Notes: generated by a model from the sequence alone, not told the origin. Positions 1 through 6,667 are shown, counted from the stretch's first letter. The stretch is 9,214 nucleotides of DNA from Acidimicrobiales bacterium (GCA_013002375.1 JABDJW010000296.1:1-9214), one strand, 5' to 3'. Program-made: numbers and translations.

Positions 1-1
1 G

Positions 2-856
2 TTGCGACCGATGCTCACCGGCGAGCACACGTGGTGCCAGCTCTACTCCGAACCCAACGCCGGGTCGGATCTCGCCGGATTGCGCACCACCGCGGTCCGC
101 GATGGCGACGAGTTCGTGGTCAACGGCCAGAAGGTCTGGACCTCGGGAGCGCACTACGCCGACTGGGGCATGCTGCTGGTGCGGACGGACCCCGATCAAC
201 CCAAACACCGAGGCATCACGTACCTCGTGCTCGACATGCGTTCACCGGGGATCGAGGTCCGGCCGCTGGTGCAGATCACCGGAGCGGCGCACTTCAACGA
301 GGTCTTCCTGACCGACGTGCGAGTACCGGTCGACAACGTCGTCGGCGAGATCGGCGCCGGGTGGGGGCCGACCCAGGTCACCCTGGCCAACGAGCGGCAG
401 GGGATCGGCGATGCCCGCGCCAATTCCTTCGAGCACCTGATCGATCTGGCCCGGTACTTCGACCGCGCCGACGATCCCGGCATCCGCCAGCAACTGGCCC
501 GGGTCTATTCGATCCAACGCACGATCGAGTTCTTGATGTACCGGGTTCGCACCGCCCAAGGTCGCGGCGAGATGCCCGGGCCGGAGAGCTCGATCCTCAA
601 GCTGATGTCGACCCAGCGGCTGGCGATGCAGGCCGACATGGTCATGGAGATCATGGGCTCGGCCGGCACGCTGGTGGGCGCTGATGCGCATCTCAACGGC
701 TATTGGCAGAGTCTCTCATTCTTGGGCCAGTGGATGTCCCGTATCGGCGGCGGCACCGACGAAATCCAGCGCAACATCGTCGGCGAACGGGTGCTCGGCC
801 TGCCCGGCGAGCCGCGGGTCGACAAGGGCATCCCCTTCCGGGACATCCCGGGTTAG
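2..856 (+). CDS. Acyl-CoA dehydrogenase, C-terminal part (5' end outside window)
   Basis: FAD-dependent acyl-CoA dehydrogenase, which oxidises an acyl-CoA to the 2-enoyl-CoA in fatty-acid, branched-chain or sterol side-chain breakdown; the substrate cannot be told. The frame is open from the window edge, so the real start lies upstream, and roughly 110 N-terminal residues are probably missing compared with the usual ~390. The 284 visible residues begin in the middle domain with the flavin-contacting motif SEPNAGSD (about residues 17-23), followed by the beta-sheet domain with VNGQKVWTSGA (40-50). The C-terminal four-helix domain ends in GGGTDEIQRNIVGERVLGLP (249-268). Where medium-chain enzymes carry the catalytic Glu (YEGT), this protein has Gly. 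An acidic residue elsewhere, for example E131 in NERQGIG, might serve as base, or the protein may be one subunit of a heteromeric enzyme as in some actinobacterial FadE pairs (inference). It converges on the minus-strand gene that follows. Confidence 0.93.
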   Translation: MRPMLTGEHTWCQLYSEPNAGSDLAGLRTTAVRDGDEFVVNGQKVWTSGAHYADWGMLLVRTDPDQPKHRGITYLVLDMRSPGIEVRPLVQITGAAHFNEVFLTDVRVPVDNVVGEIGAGWGPTQVTLANERQGIGDARANSFEHLIDLARYFDRADDPGIRQQLARVYSIQRTIEFLMYRVRTAQGRGEMPGPESSILKLMSTQRLAMQADMVMEIMGSAGTLVGADAHLNGYWQSLSFLGQWMSRIGGGTDEIQRNIVGERVLGLPGEPRVDKGIPFRDIPG

Positions 857-860
857 GTCG

Positions 861-883
861 GCGTCGGGACGCGTCAGCTGACG
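861..883. other. Overlapping inverted repeats in convergent gap
   Basis: The 17-base gap between the two convergent stop codons holds GCGTC-gg-GACGC (861-872), which runs into a perfect 12-base palindrome CGTCAGCTGACG (872-883). The palindrome covers the stop of the minus-strand gene. It could form a hairpin that ends transcription from both sides, but there is no T-run, so a terminator function is only a suggestion. Confidence 0.3.
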
Positions 884-1581
884 GCGGTGGCCAGGCGGTG
901 TTGTCGTCCGGCACGGTGGTCGGCCAGGCCCTGCGAAGCAGCGCCGATTGTCCAGCTGATGGCCAGCGCATGCACGAGCGTGGCGGGGCCGAAGGCGCCG
1001 CCCGCAATGATGCCGAGGCTCAGCACCGCAACCTCGAGGCCGGTGCGGAACCGGCGAGGGCCGACGTTGCGCTCCTCGGCCGCGCGGGTGAGCAACTCGA
1101 AGGCACCGCCGGTCGAGGCGCTGTGGGCAATGACCGAGATGGCCAGCGACAGCGTCGCGATCGCGGCGGCGGCCAAGCCGATTCGGCCGGCCAAATGGCT
1201 GGGATCTCGTAGCAGCGGGTACATCGCATCGACCATCAAGCCGTTGGCGAAGACCCAGAGCAGGCCGACCAGCTTCGGGCGCTGGCCCAGCAATGCTGCG
1301 GCGCTGTAGAAGACGGCGGCGAGCACCCAGGCCGCCTGCCCGAAGGACAGGGCGCTGTGCCGGCTGATGCTCGACACCAAGACGTCGTAGGGCGGTAGGC
1401 CGAGGTGGGCATGGCGAAACATCGAGATGGCCAGGCCGATCAGCACCGAGCTGAGCAGCACCATGGCCACTTGGACCGCGGGAGTGCGCACCGTGCGCGG
1501 GTAGAGCCTCTGAGCGCGCGAGAGCGCACCGTAGCGGGTCAGGGTCAGGCGGCGGCCGAGCAGCCGAAGTCGTGGATTCAC
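874..1581 (-). CDS. YczE/YyaS/YitT-like integral membrane protein
   Basis: Multi-pass inner-membrane protein of 235 residues. The family (YczE, YyaS, YitT in Bacillus) has no firmly known substrate. Hydrophobic segments lie at about 36-54, 84-99, 103-120, 135-152, 181-193 and 198-215. The protein seems built from two similar halves. The first contains GLPPYDVL (61-68), the family's usual 'G-x-x-P-x-D-V-L' loop after the first helix. The second contains STGGAFELL (156-164), then a charged loop RNVGPRRFRTGLE and a Gly-rich helix GIIAGGAFGPATLVHAL. The start is GTG, the first possible start after an in-frame stop, with GGAG only two bases ahead, so initiation is not well defined. The first ~33 residues are Arg-rich and probably cytoplasmic. 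It is divergent from queG, convergent with the acyl-CoA dehydrogenase gene, and not in an operon here. Confidence 0.85.
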   Translation of the reverse strand: MNPRLRLLGRRLTLTRYGALSRAQRLYPRTVRTPAVQVAMVLLSSVLIGLAISMFRHAHLGLPPYDVLVSSISRHSALSFGQAAWVLAAVFYSAAALLGQRPKLVGLLWVFANGLMVDAMYPLLRDPSHLAGRIGLAAAAIATLSLAISVIAHSASTGGAFELLTRAAEERNVGPRRFRTGLEVAVLSLGIIAGGAFGPATLVHALAISWTIGAASQGLADHRAGRQHRLATAVS

Positions 1582-1650
1582 GTCTCCAAGTCTCGGCCAC
1601 TTCGCCCCGACTCACGACCGCTTTTCGGGGGTCAGGTGTCACAGTCGTTC

Positions 1651-1697
1651 CTCGGCTAGCGCCTCGTCACTTAGCGAGTTGCTCGGCTAGCGCCTCG
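1651..1697. repeat. Direct repeat of a 16-base motif between divergent genes
   Basis: CTCGGCTAGCGCCTCG occurs perfectly at 1651-1666 and 1682-1697, 31 bases apart, in the region between the minus-strand membrane protein gene and queG. The second copy is framed by GTTGC (1678-1682) and GCAAC (1697-1701), which can pair as the foot of an imperfect hairpin. The spacing of about three helical turns would suit an operator bound by a dimeric regulator, but the motif also resembles generic GC-rich intergenic repeats. The rest of 1582-1785 shows no gene. Confidence 0.55.
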
Positions 1698-1797
1698 CAA
1701 CGTCGGTGGTGTCTGCCTAGCTCACTCCGCTCCGCGTTCGGGTCGCGGAGGGGGTCGGGACTGGAGCCGGCCACGACCCCCACACGTGCTGCGCGGG

Positions 1798-1803
1798 TAT
1801 CGT
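1798..1803 (+). promoter_or_regulatory. Putative -10 box of queG
   Basis: TATCGT fits the actinobacterial -10 consensus TANNNT and is followed by six bases and then the GTG at 1810. Transcription would therefore begin at or next to the start codon (leaderless mRNA). No clear -35 is visible. The hexamer lies inside the longer reading frame from 1786, which is an argument for the later start. Confidence 0.5.
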
Positions 1804-1809
1804 GAGCGG

Positions 1810-2946
1810 GTGGGCAAGTCGAAACATCGGGCGGCGCAGCAGCGGCCGGTCGACACCGAGCGACTGCTCGATCTCGGGCGCCGCCGTGGCGTGGCCGCGA
1901 TCGGCGTCGCCAAGGCGGAGCCCTTCACCGAGGCCCGACAGCGGATCGAAGCCCACAAGGCGGCCGGCTATCACGGCTCGATGAGCTTCACGTTCCGCAA
2001 ACCCGAGGTATCCACCGACCCGACCCGGTCGCTGCCCGACGCCCGCTCGCTCGTCGTCGCCGCGATGGCCCACCCCGTCCGCGAGCCCGACGCCGGCGAC
2101 CCTGCCGATGCGCCGGCCCGGGTCGCTCGTTATGTGTGGGATGACACCTACGCCAAGCTCGAGGACGTGCTGCGGGAGATCGCCGAATCACTCAATGCCG
2201 ACGGCTGGCGTTCTCGGGTGCTCTGCGACGACAACGCCCTGGTCGATCGCGAGGCTGCGATCCGGGCCGGCCTCGGGTGGCGGGGCAAGAACAGCAACGT
2301 CCTGGTGCCCGGTTTCGGCAGCTGGGTCGTGCTCGGTTCGGTGCTCACCGATGCCGAACTCACGCCGACCGCCGAACCCGTACCGGACGGTTGCGGCCCG
2401 TGCGACCGCTGCATCGGCAACTGTCCGACCGGCGCGATCGTCGCCCCGGGCGTGCTCGACGCTCGCCGATGTCTGGCCTGGTTGGTGCAGGATCACGGCG
2501 TGTTTCCGCGGGAGTTCCGCACCGCATTGGGCGACCGCATCTACGGCTGTGACGACTGCCAGACCACCTGCCCGCCCAACCGCCGCGCCGAGCGAACGAT
2601 CAAAGCCGCCGGAGCGCAGGCGGTCACGATCGCACCCCGGCGAGCCTGGGTTCCGGTGATCGATCTGCTGGCTCAGACCGACGACGAACTGTTGGCCCGC
2701 CATGGCGCCTGGTACATCCCCAAACGCGACCCGCTCTACCTTCGCCGGAACGCACTGATCGTGCTGGGCAATGTCGGCGACGGGCGCCGCGCCGAGGTTC
2801 GAGCCGCCATCCGCGCCGCGCTCGACCACCCGTCGTCCATCGTGCGGGCCCATGCGGTGTGGGCTGCCGCCCAGCTCGGTCTCGACGAGCTGGCCGATCC
2901 ACTCCGGCTCGATCCCGACCCGATCGTGCAGGCCGAGTTCGCATGA
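1810..2946 (+). CDS. queG: Epoxyqueuosine reductase QueG
   Basis: Cobalamin-dependent iron-sulfur enzyme of the cytoplasm that reduces epoxyqueuosine to queuosine at the wobble base of tRNAs with GUN anticodons. Counting from the GTG at 1810 (378 aa), the N-terminal cobalamin-binding domain contains CDDNALVDREAAIRAGLGW (about 139-157), the expected active-site stretch with D140 in the place of the catalytic Asp, then GKNS and GSW. The ferredoxin-like part has CGPCDRCIGNCP (C195, C198, C201, C205), C221 and YGCDDCQTTCPPN (C247, C250, C254): eight cysteines for two [4Fe-4S] clusters. The C-terminal ~100 residues look like HEAT-type helices. Length and domain order are normal. An in-frame GTG at 1786 would add eight residues, but the 1810 start fits a leaderless promoter better. 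The stop overlaps the next gene's ATG. No other queuosine genes are visible nearby. Confidence 0.93.
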   Translation: MGKSKHRAAQQRPVDTERLLDLGRRRGVAAIGVAKAEPFTEARQRIEAHKAAGYHGSMSFTFRKPEVSTDPTRSLPDARSLVVAAMAHPVREPDAGDPADAPARVARYVWDDTYAKLEDVLREIAESLNADGWRSRVLCDDNALVDREAAIRAGLGWRGKNSNVLVPGFGSWVVLGSVLTDAELTPTAEPVPDGCGPCDRCIGNCPTGAIVAPGVLDARRCLAWLVQDHGVFPREFRTALGDRIYGCDDCQTTCPPNRRAERTIKAAGAQAVTIAPRRAWVPVIDLLAQTDDELLARHGAWYIPKRDPLYLRRNALIVLGNVGDGRRAEVRAAIRAALDHPSSIVRAHAVWAAAQLGLDELADPLRLDPDPIVQAEFA

Positions 2947-4091
2947 TGCTCAACCATTTGCTCGTCACCAACGACTTCCCGCCCAAGATCGGCGGCATTC
3001 AGTCGTACCTGTGGGAGTTGTGGCGTCGGTTGCCGCCGGATCGGTTCACCGTGCTCACCACTCCGCACGCCGATGCGGCGGCGTTCGACGCCGCGCAACC
3101 GTTCGAGGTGCGCCGATCGGCGGAGCCGTGGTTGCTGCCCCGCCCCGGTATGGCGGGGCGGGTCGATCGGTTGGCCGTCGAGGTCGGCGCCGAGGCGGTC
3201 ATTCTCGATCCGGCGCTGCCGATCGGGCGGATCGGGCCGCAGCTCGCTCATCCGTACGGCGTGGTGTTGCACGGAGCCGAAGTCACGGTGCCCGGGAGGC
3301 TCGCCGGGGTACGGGGGCAACTACGCACGGTGCTGCGCGGTGCCGACTTGGTGATCGCGGCGGGTACCTATCCACTGGCCGAGGCCGAACGAGCCGCAGG
3401 CTGCAAGCTGCCGGCGGTCGTGGTGCCCCCCGGTGTCGACACCGATCGGTTCCATCCCCTCGCCCCCGAAGCCGTTGCCGCAGCCCGGGCCCAGTTCGGC
3501 CTCGGGGCCGGCCCGCTGGTGGTGAGCGTCAGCCGGCTCGTGCCCCGCAAGGGGATGGACACCCTGTTGGCGGCATCGGCCCGCCTCCGGGGTCGGTTCC
3601 CGGAGCTTCAGGTGGCGATTGCCGGCAGCGGTCGCGATCGCAGTCGGCTCGAACGCCTGGCCGAACGCGTGGGTGCACCGGTGCGGTTTCTGGGCCGGGT
3701 GGACGACGATGCCCTGCCGCTGCTGTACGGCTGCGCCGACGCTTTTGCCATGCTGTGTCGCACCCGGTGGGGTGGGCTCGAACAGGAGGGCTTCGGCATC
3801 GTGTTCGTCGAGGCCGGCGCCTGCGGGGTGCCCGTGGTGGGCGGCGCCAGCGGGGGAGTGGCCGATGCCATCACCGATGGGGAGACCGGCTACGTCATCG
3901 ATCCGGCCACCGATGTCGAAGCGGTCGCCGAGGCCCTGGGCCGTTTGCTGGGCGACGAATCGATGCGCGTCGAGATGGGTCGGGCCGGACGGTCCGCCGC
4001 GGTGCACGAGTACGGCTACGACCGCCTGGCCGCCCGGCTCGAGGCCGCGCTCGCCGGCCCGGAGTTGGGCATCGAAGGGCCCAGCGGCTGA
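2943..4091 (+). CDS. pimB: PimB-type GT4 mannosyltransferase (phosphatidylinositol mannoside synthesis)
   Basis: Retaining GT-B glycosyltransferase of family GT4, closest by eye to actinobacterial PimB, which transfers mannose from GDP-mannose to phosphatidylinositol monomannoside on the cytoplasmic face of the membrane. The 382 residues start LLVTNDFPPKIGGIQSYL (6-23), the typical PimB opening with the GGIQ donor/acceptor loop. Next come LHGAEVTVPG (H110), VVVPPGVDTDRF (159-170), the nucleotide-sugar site SRLVPRKGMD (R198, K203), and RTRWGGLEQEGFGIVFVEA with the EX7E pair E282/E290. There is no transmembrane segment. The frame is open further upstream (to 2859), but the ATG at 2943 overlaps the queG stop as ATGA and leaves the conserved N terminus right at the start, so it is preferred. 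Translational coupling to queG is likely. Another GT4 specificity cannot be excluded. Confidence 0.85.
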   Translation: MMLNHLLVTNDFPPKIGGIQSYLWELWRRLPPDRFTVLTTPHADAAAFDAAQPFEVRRSAEPWLLPRPGMAGRVDRLAVEVGAEAVILDPALPIGRIGPQLAHPYGVVLHGAEVTVPGRLAGVRGQLRTVLRGADLVIAAGTYPLAEAERAAGCKLPAVVVPPGVDTDRFHPLAPEAVAAARAQFGLGAGPLVVSVSRLVPRKGMDTLLAASARLRGRFPELQVAIAGSGRDRSRLERLAERVGAPVRFLGRVDDDALPLLYGCADAFAMLCRTRWGGLEQEGFGIVFVEAGACGVPVVGGASGGVADAITDGETGYVIDPATDVEAVAEALGRLLGDESMRVEMGRAGRSAAVHEYGYDRLAARLEAALAGPELGIEGPSG

Positions 4092-4100
4092 ACTGAACCC

Positions 4101-4589
4101 ATGGAGGACGAGACCGAATCGGGCGACGACGGTCGAGCGGCGGAGGCCGCCGACAAGCTGGTGCGGGCGACGTGGGGTGGCACGGTCGTGTTCGTGTTGA
4201 CCGCCGGGGTCGCGGTGCTGGTCGAGGCTGCGCTGATCGTGTCGGTGCCGGTCGCGCTCCTGCTGTTCGCCATCGGGGTGGTGACGTTCGCCATGGCCTT
4301 CCTGCGGTCAGCCGGTCGTAGCCGTTCCGAATTGGTCACGGTGCCCGGCACGTACTTCCTGGTCGGTTCTGCGCCGGCCGGCGTGGCTCGATCCATGCGG
4401 CTGGCCCTGGCCGTGCAAGTGATCGTCGCGTTGGCGACGGCGGCGATCCGGCCGTTCAGCGGCGTGGCCTTCGGGATTCTCGTGCCGATGTTCGGGTTGG
4501 GGATGATCGGTCTGTGGGGCGCTCGGCATGGCCGGTTCGAGCCGCGGCCGGTACCGGCAGGCCCGAAGAGGTCGCGAGAATCGGGTTGA
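4101..4589 (+). CDS. Small four-helix membrane protein, unknown function
   Basis: Protein of 162 residues that I cannot assign to a named family. An acidic, probably cytoplasmic N terminus (MEDETESGDDG) is followed by hydrophobic stretches at about 27-45, 47-68, 100-118 and 121-140. A polar loop (SAGRSRSELV) sits between helices 2 and 3, and the tail is basic and Pro-rich. The fourth helix region, ending GLWGARHGRFEPRP (137-150), looks like the most conserved part. The start lies nine bases after the pimB stop with no Shine-Dalgarno sequence, so it is probably cotranscribed with queG-pimB and followed closely by the SRPBCC gene. This context suggests an accessory role in membrane or envelope lipid metabolism, an inference from position only. 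Reading frame and codon use look like its neighbours, so I believe the gene is real. Confidence 0.8.
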   Translation: MEDETESGDDGRAAEAADKLVRATWGGTVVFVLTAGVAVLVEAALIVSVPVALLLFAIGVVTFAMAFLRSAGRSRSELVTVPGTYFLVGSAPAGVARSMRLALAVQVIVALATAAIRPFSGVAFGILVPMFGLGMIGLWGARHGRFEPRPVPAGPKRSRESG

Positions 4590-4595
4590 TTCGTC

Positions 4596-4601
4596 TAGCC
4601 T
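4596..4601 (+). promoter_or_regulatory. Possible -10 box upstream of the SRPBCC gene
   Basis: TAGCCT, identical to the hexamer before the aminotransferase gene, lies 33 bases before the ATG at 4635. It would give a leader of about 25 bases. A weak GAGAG (4626-4630) precedes the ATG and may act as ribosome binding site. No -35 is evident. The gene may instead simply be read from the upstream operon. Confidence 0.3.
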
Positions 4602-4634
4602 GCGGGGAGCGCCTGTGTCCGCGCCGAGAGAACC

Positions 4635-5090
4635 ATGGCTGATCACGCAACCGTAAAGACCATCATCAACGCCCCGCCCGCTCAGTGCTTCGCCGTCGCC
4701 CTCGATTACGAGCGCTATCCCGATTGGGCCGCCGACATCAAGACCGCGGTCGTGCTCACTCGCGATGACGACGGCCGAGGCGGCGAGGTCTCGTATCGGG
4801 CGGCGGCCATGGGTCGCAGCACGAGCTATACGCTGCGCTACAACTACGGCTCCAACCCGCTGCGCATCAGCTGGCGACTGATGAACGGCGACGTCATGCG
4901 TCGCCTCGACGGCGAGTACGAGTTCGCCCCGGTCGAGGGTGATCCCAACAGCTGTGAAGTGACCTATGTGCTCACGGTCGACCTGGCGGTGCCGTTGCCC
5001 AGTTTCGTGAAGCGGCGAGCCGAGGCCAAGATCATGCACACCGCGCTCGACGATCTACGCCGCCGGGTCGAAACGCTGCTCACCGCCTGA
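4635..5090 (+). CDS. SRPBCC (START-like) domain protein, TB16.3-like
   Basis: Single-domain protein of 151 residues of the polyketide cyclase/SRPBCC type, a helix-grip fold with a deep hydrophobic pocket for a lipid-like ligand. The family signature is at the N terminus: a strand (ATVKTIINAPPAQCFAVALD), then ERYPDWAADIKTAVVL (26-41), the usual 'Y-P-x-W' helix. Next come antiparallel strands (YTLRYNYG; RISWRLMNGDVMRRLDGEYEF; CEVTYVLTVDLAVPLPSF) and the long C-terminal helix (125-149) that closes the pocket. There is no signal peptide or membrane helix. It resembles M. tuberculosis TB16.3 (Rv2185c), which as I recall also lies near a PimB gene. Ligand and role are unknown; binding or handling of a lipid intermediate is possible. 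It lies 45 bases after the membrane-protein gene, same strand. Confidence 0.88.
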   Translation: MADHATVKTIINAPPAQCFAVALDYERYPDWAADIKTAVVLTRDDDGRGGEVSYRAAAMGRSTSYTLRYNYGSNPLRISWRLMNGDVMRRLDGEYEFAPVEGDPNSCEVTYVLTVDLAVPLPSFVKRRAEAKIMHTALDDLRRRVETLLTA

Positions 5091-5104
5091 AACGGCGGAT
5101 TCAA

Positions 5105-5119
5105 GCCCGGAAATCGGGC
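5105..5119 (+). terminator. Short hairpin after the SRPBCC gene
   Basis: GCCCG-gaaat-CGGGC forms a perfect 5-bp stem 14 bases after the SRPBCC stop codon and just before the putative promoter of the next gene. There is no T-run. It could separate the two transcription units, but the stem is short. Confidence 0.3.
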
Positions 5120-5142
5120 CCCGCGCAACCCGGACCTGCCGT

Positions 5143-5148
5143 TAATCT
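5143..5148 (+). promoter_or_regulatory. Putative -10 box of the SMC-like gene
   Basis: TAATCT in a GC-rich gap, 28 bases before the ATG at 5177, matches TANNNT. A transcript would have a leader of about 20 bases. There is no Shine-Dalgarno sequence before the ATG and no recognisable -35. Confidence 0.4.
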
Positions 5149-5176
5149 TGCGGCGGTTCCTGCCGATGACACCGTT

Positions 5177-6667
5177 ATGCGGTTTCTTCGAGCTACCACG
5201 GCAAATACTCGCTACGAGTTCCACCCGAACCTCACGGTACTGAGCGGCCTCGACGCGTACGCCAAACAACGCCTGGTCGCCGATCTCGAGGCAGTGGTCA
5301 ACGGTGAGGACCCCCAGGCCGAAGTGATGATCGAGGCCTATGGCATCGTGCTCGACGGTGGCGAACAATCCCGAAACAACCTCGGCCTGCAGGGCGGGTT
5401 TTCGGCGGTGATGCGAGCGACCGACGTGGCCTCGGCGCAGCGGGAGGACAACGGCATCGGCGAGGAGCAACTGGCCGCCGCCCGCCAGGCGTACGAGACC
5501 GCCCGGGAACGCCTGTCGGCCCTCAAGGCGGCGACCGAGCAGCTCGAAACCGCGAACCGCGAGGCCCGCAACCGTCGCGATGATGCGCTGGCCCGTCAGC
5601 GCGATCTTCAGGGCCAGATGGATCCCGAGGCCGCGAACAAACTGAAGACCGTTCTGGAGACCTTCCGAGCGGCGGAGAGTCGCCTCCAGCTCGACCCGGG
5701 CCAAGGTTTGGTGTCGAGTATCGATTCGCCAACCGAGCGGTTGCGGTGGTTGCAGGAGACCGAATCGGTCTTCCATGAACGTCTGGACACCTCCGGTCGC
5801 CTCGATCGGGATGCGATCCTGGCCGCGGCGCGCGAGGTCCACACCACCCGATCGGCCGGTCGCCATGCGACCGAGGCCGAGAAGCAAGCGGCCGATCTGG
5901 CCTGCCGCCACCTGGCCCACGCCCTGGTCGAGGTCGGCGTTTCGGTCGAGTCGATCGACCCCACGCCGCTACTGACCCAGGCCAAGACGTGGATCGATCA
6001 GTTCGGCACCCGGCCCGAGCCGGCGCCCGAGCTGATGGCAGCGCTTCGCCAGTGCCAGGCCGAGCGGTCCCGCATGGCGGCAACCGTGGCGCTGCATCAG
6101 GCCGATACCGCCGTGTACGACGAACGGCTCGCCCCCGTCTACGAGGAGCTTCACGCCCTGGAAGCAAACTTCGATCGCACCCTCAAAGTGGTGCTCGAGT
6201 TGCTCGACACGACCGCCGGACTGCATGCCGTCGAAGCGGAATTGGATGCGTCCGGTCCGCACTACGGCGAGATGCTGAACCAGATTCGCCAAGCCGAGTT
6301 GGAACGGATGGAGACCAAGCGAACCTTCGAAGCGTTGAATGACACCGTCATCGCCCGTCCCGAGCAGGTCACGCAGCGGCTTTCGAACCAACCGGCGGCG
6401 CAAGAAGCCAGTTTGTCGGAGCGGCTGAAGTCCTGGGCGGCCAACCTGCGCTCGCAGGATCTGGCCGGCTCGATACCGATGGTGATCGACCAGGCGCTCG
6501 ACCAGTTGCACGACGCCGAGATCGGTCAGATCGTGGACACCTTGGTCGCGCTGTCGACCAGCCTGCAGGTCATCGTCGTGTCGGATCACGAAGAGCTGGC
6601 CGGCTACGCCCAGACCATGACGATCGACAAGGCACTGTACGTCGATCACAGCTTGCTTCCGGCCTAA
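5177..6667 (+). CDS. Coiled-coil protein with degenerate SMC/Rad50-like ATPase motifs
   Basis: Protein of 496 residues laid out like a short SMC/Rad50 protein: N-terminal head part, long helical middle, C-terminal head part. The N terminus has strands ending in NLTVLSG, then a Walker-A-like GLDAYAKQ (24-31). It keeps the first Gly and Lys30 of GxxxxGK[S/T], but the second Gly is Ala and the Ser/Thr is Gln. Heptad-rich, charged helices run at about 95-145 and 285-385. The C terminus has IPMVIDQALDQL (433-444), a Walker-B-like strand with D438 but Gln439 where the catalytic Glu belongs, a D-loop-like LD, and QVIVVSDHEEL (464-474) at the H-loop position. No LSGGE signature is clear; SLSERL (412-417) lies roughly where it is expected. 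It may be a pseudo-ATPase that binds nucleotide poorly or not at all. The family is unknown to me and the function open. The start is the first in-frame ATG. Confidence 0.85.
   Translation: MRFLRATTANTRYEFHPNLTVLSGLDAYAKQRLVADLEAVVNGEDPQAEVMIEAYGIVLDGGEQSRNNLGLQGGFSAVMRATDVASAQREDNGIGEEQLAAARQAYETARERLSALKAATEQLETANREARNRRDDALARQRDLQGQMDPEAANKLKTVLETFRAAESRLQLDPGQGLVSSIDSPTERLRWLQETESVFHERLDTSGRLDRDAILAAAREVHTTRSAGRHATEAEKQAADLACRHLAHALVEVGVSVESIDPTPLLTQAKTWIDQFGTRPEPAPELMAALRQCQAERSRMAATVALHQADTAVYDERLAPVYEELHALEANFDRTLKVVLELLDTTAGLHAVEAELDASGPHYGEMLNQIRQAELERMETKRTFEALNDTVIARPEQVTQRLSNQPAAQEASLSERLKSWAANLRSQDLAGSIPMVIDQALDQLHDAEIGQIVDTLVALSTSLQVIVVSDHEELAGYAQTMTIDKALYVDHSLLPA

Noticed and set aside
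716..1642. 308-codon minus-strand frame over the membrane protein gene
   Set aside because: It shares its strand with the YczE-like gene in another frame and has a Pro/Arg-rich translation. The 235-aa frame has the hydrophobic segments and family motifs.
1582..1809. PreQ1 or cobalamin riboswitch before queG
   Set aside because: No B12-box-like or preQ1 aptamer-like sequence is seen. The putative promoter is directly at the start codon, which leaves no leader for a riboswitch.
2859..2942. Upstream in-frame extension of the mannosyltransferase (28 more residues)
   Set aside because: The extension is Arg-rich, is a shadow of the queG end, and precedes the conserved PimB N terminus. The ATG at 2943 overlapping the queG stop is the natural start.
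2771..4096. 441-codon plus-strand frame overlapping queG and pimB
   Set aside because: Arg/Gly/Ala-rich, low-complexity translation with no motifs, lying in another frame of a clearly recognised glycosyltransferase; a GC-rich shadow.
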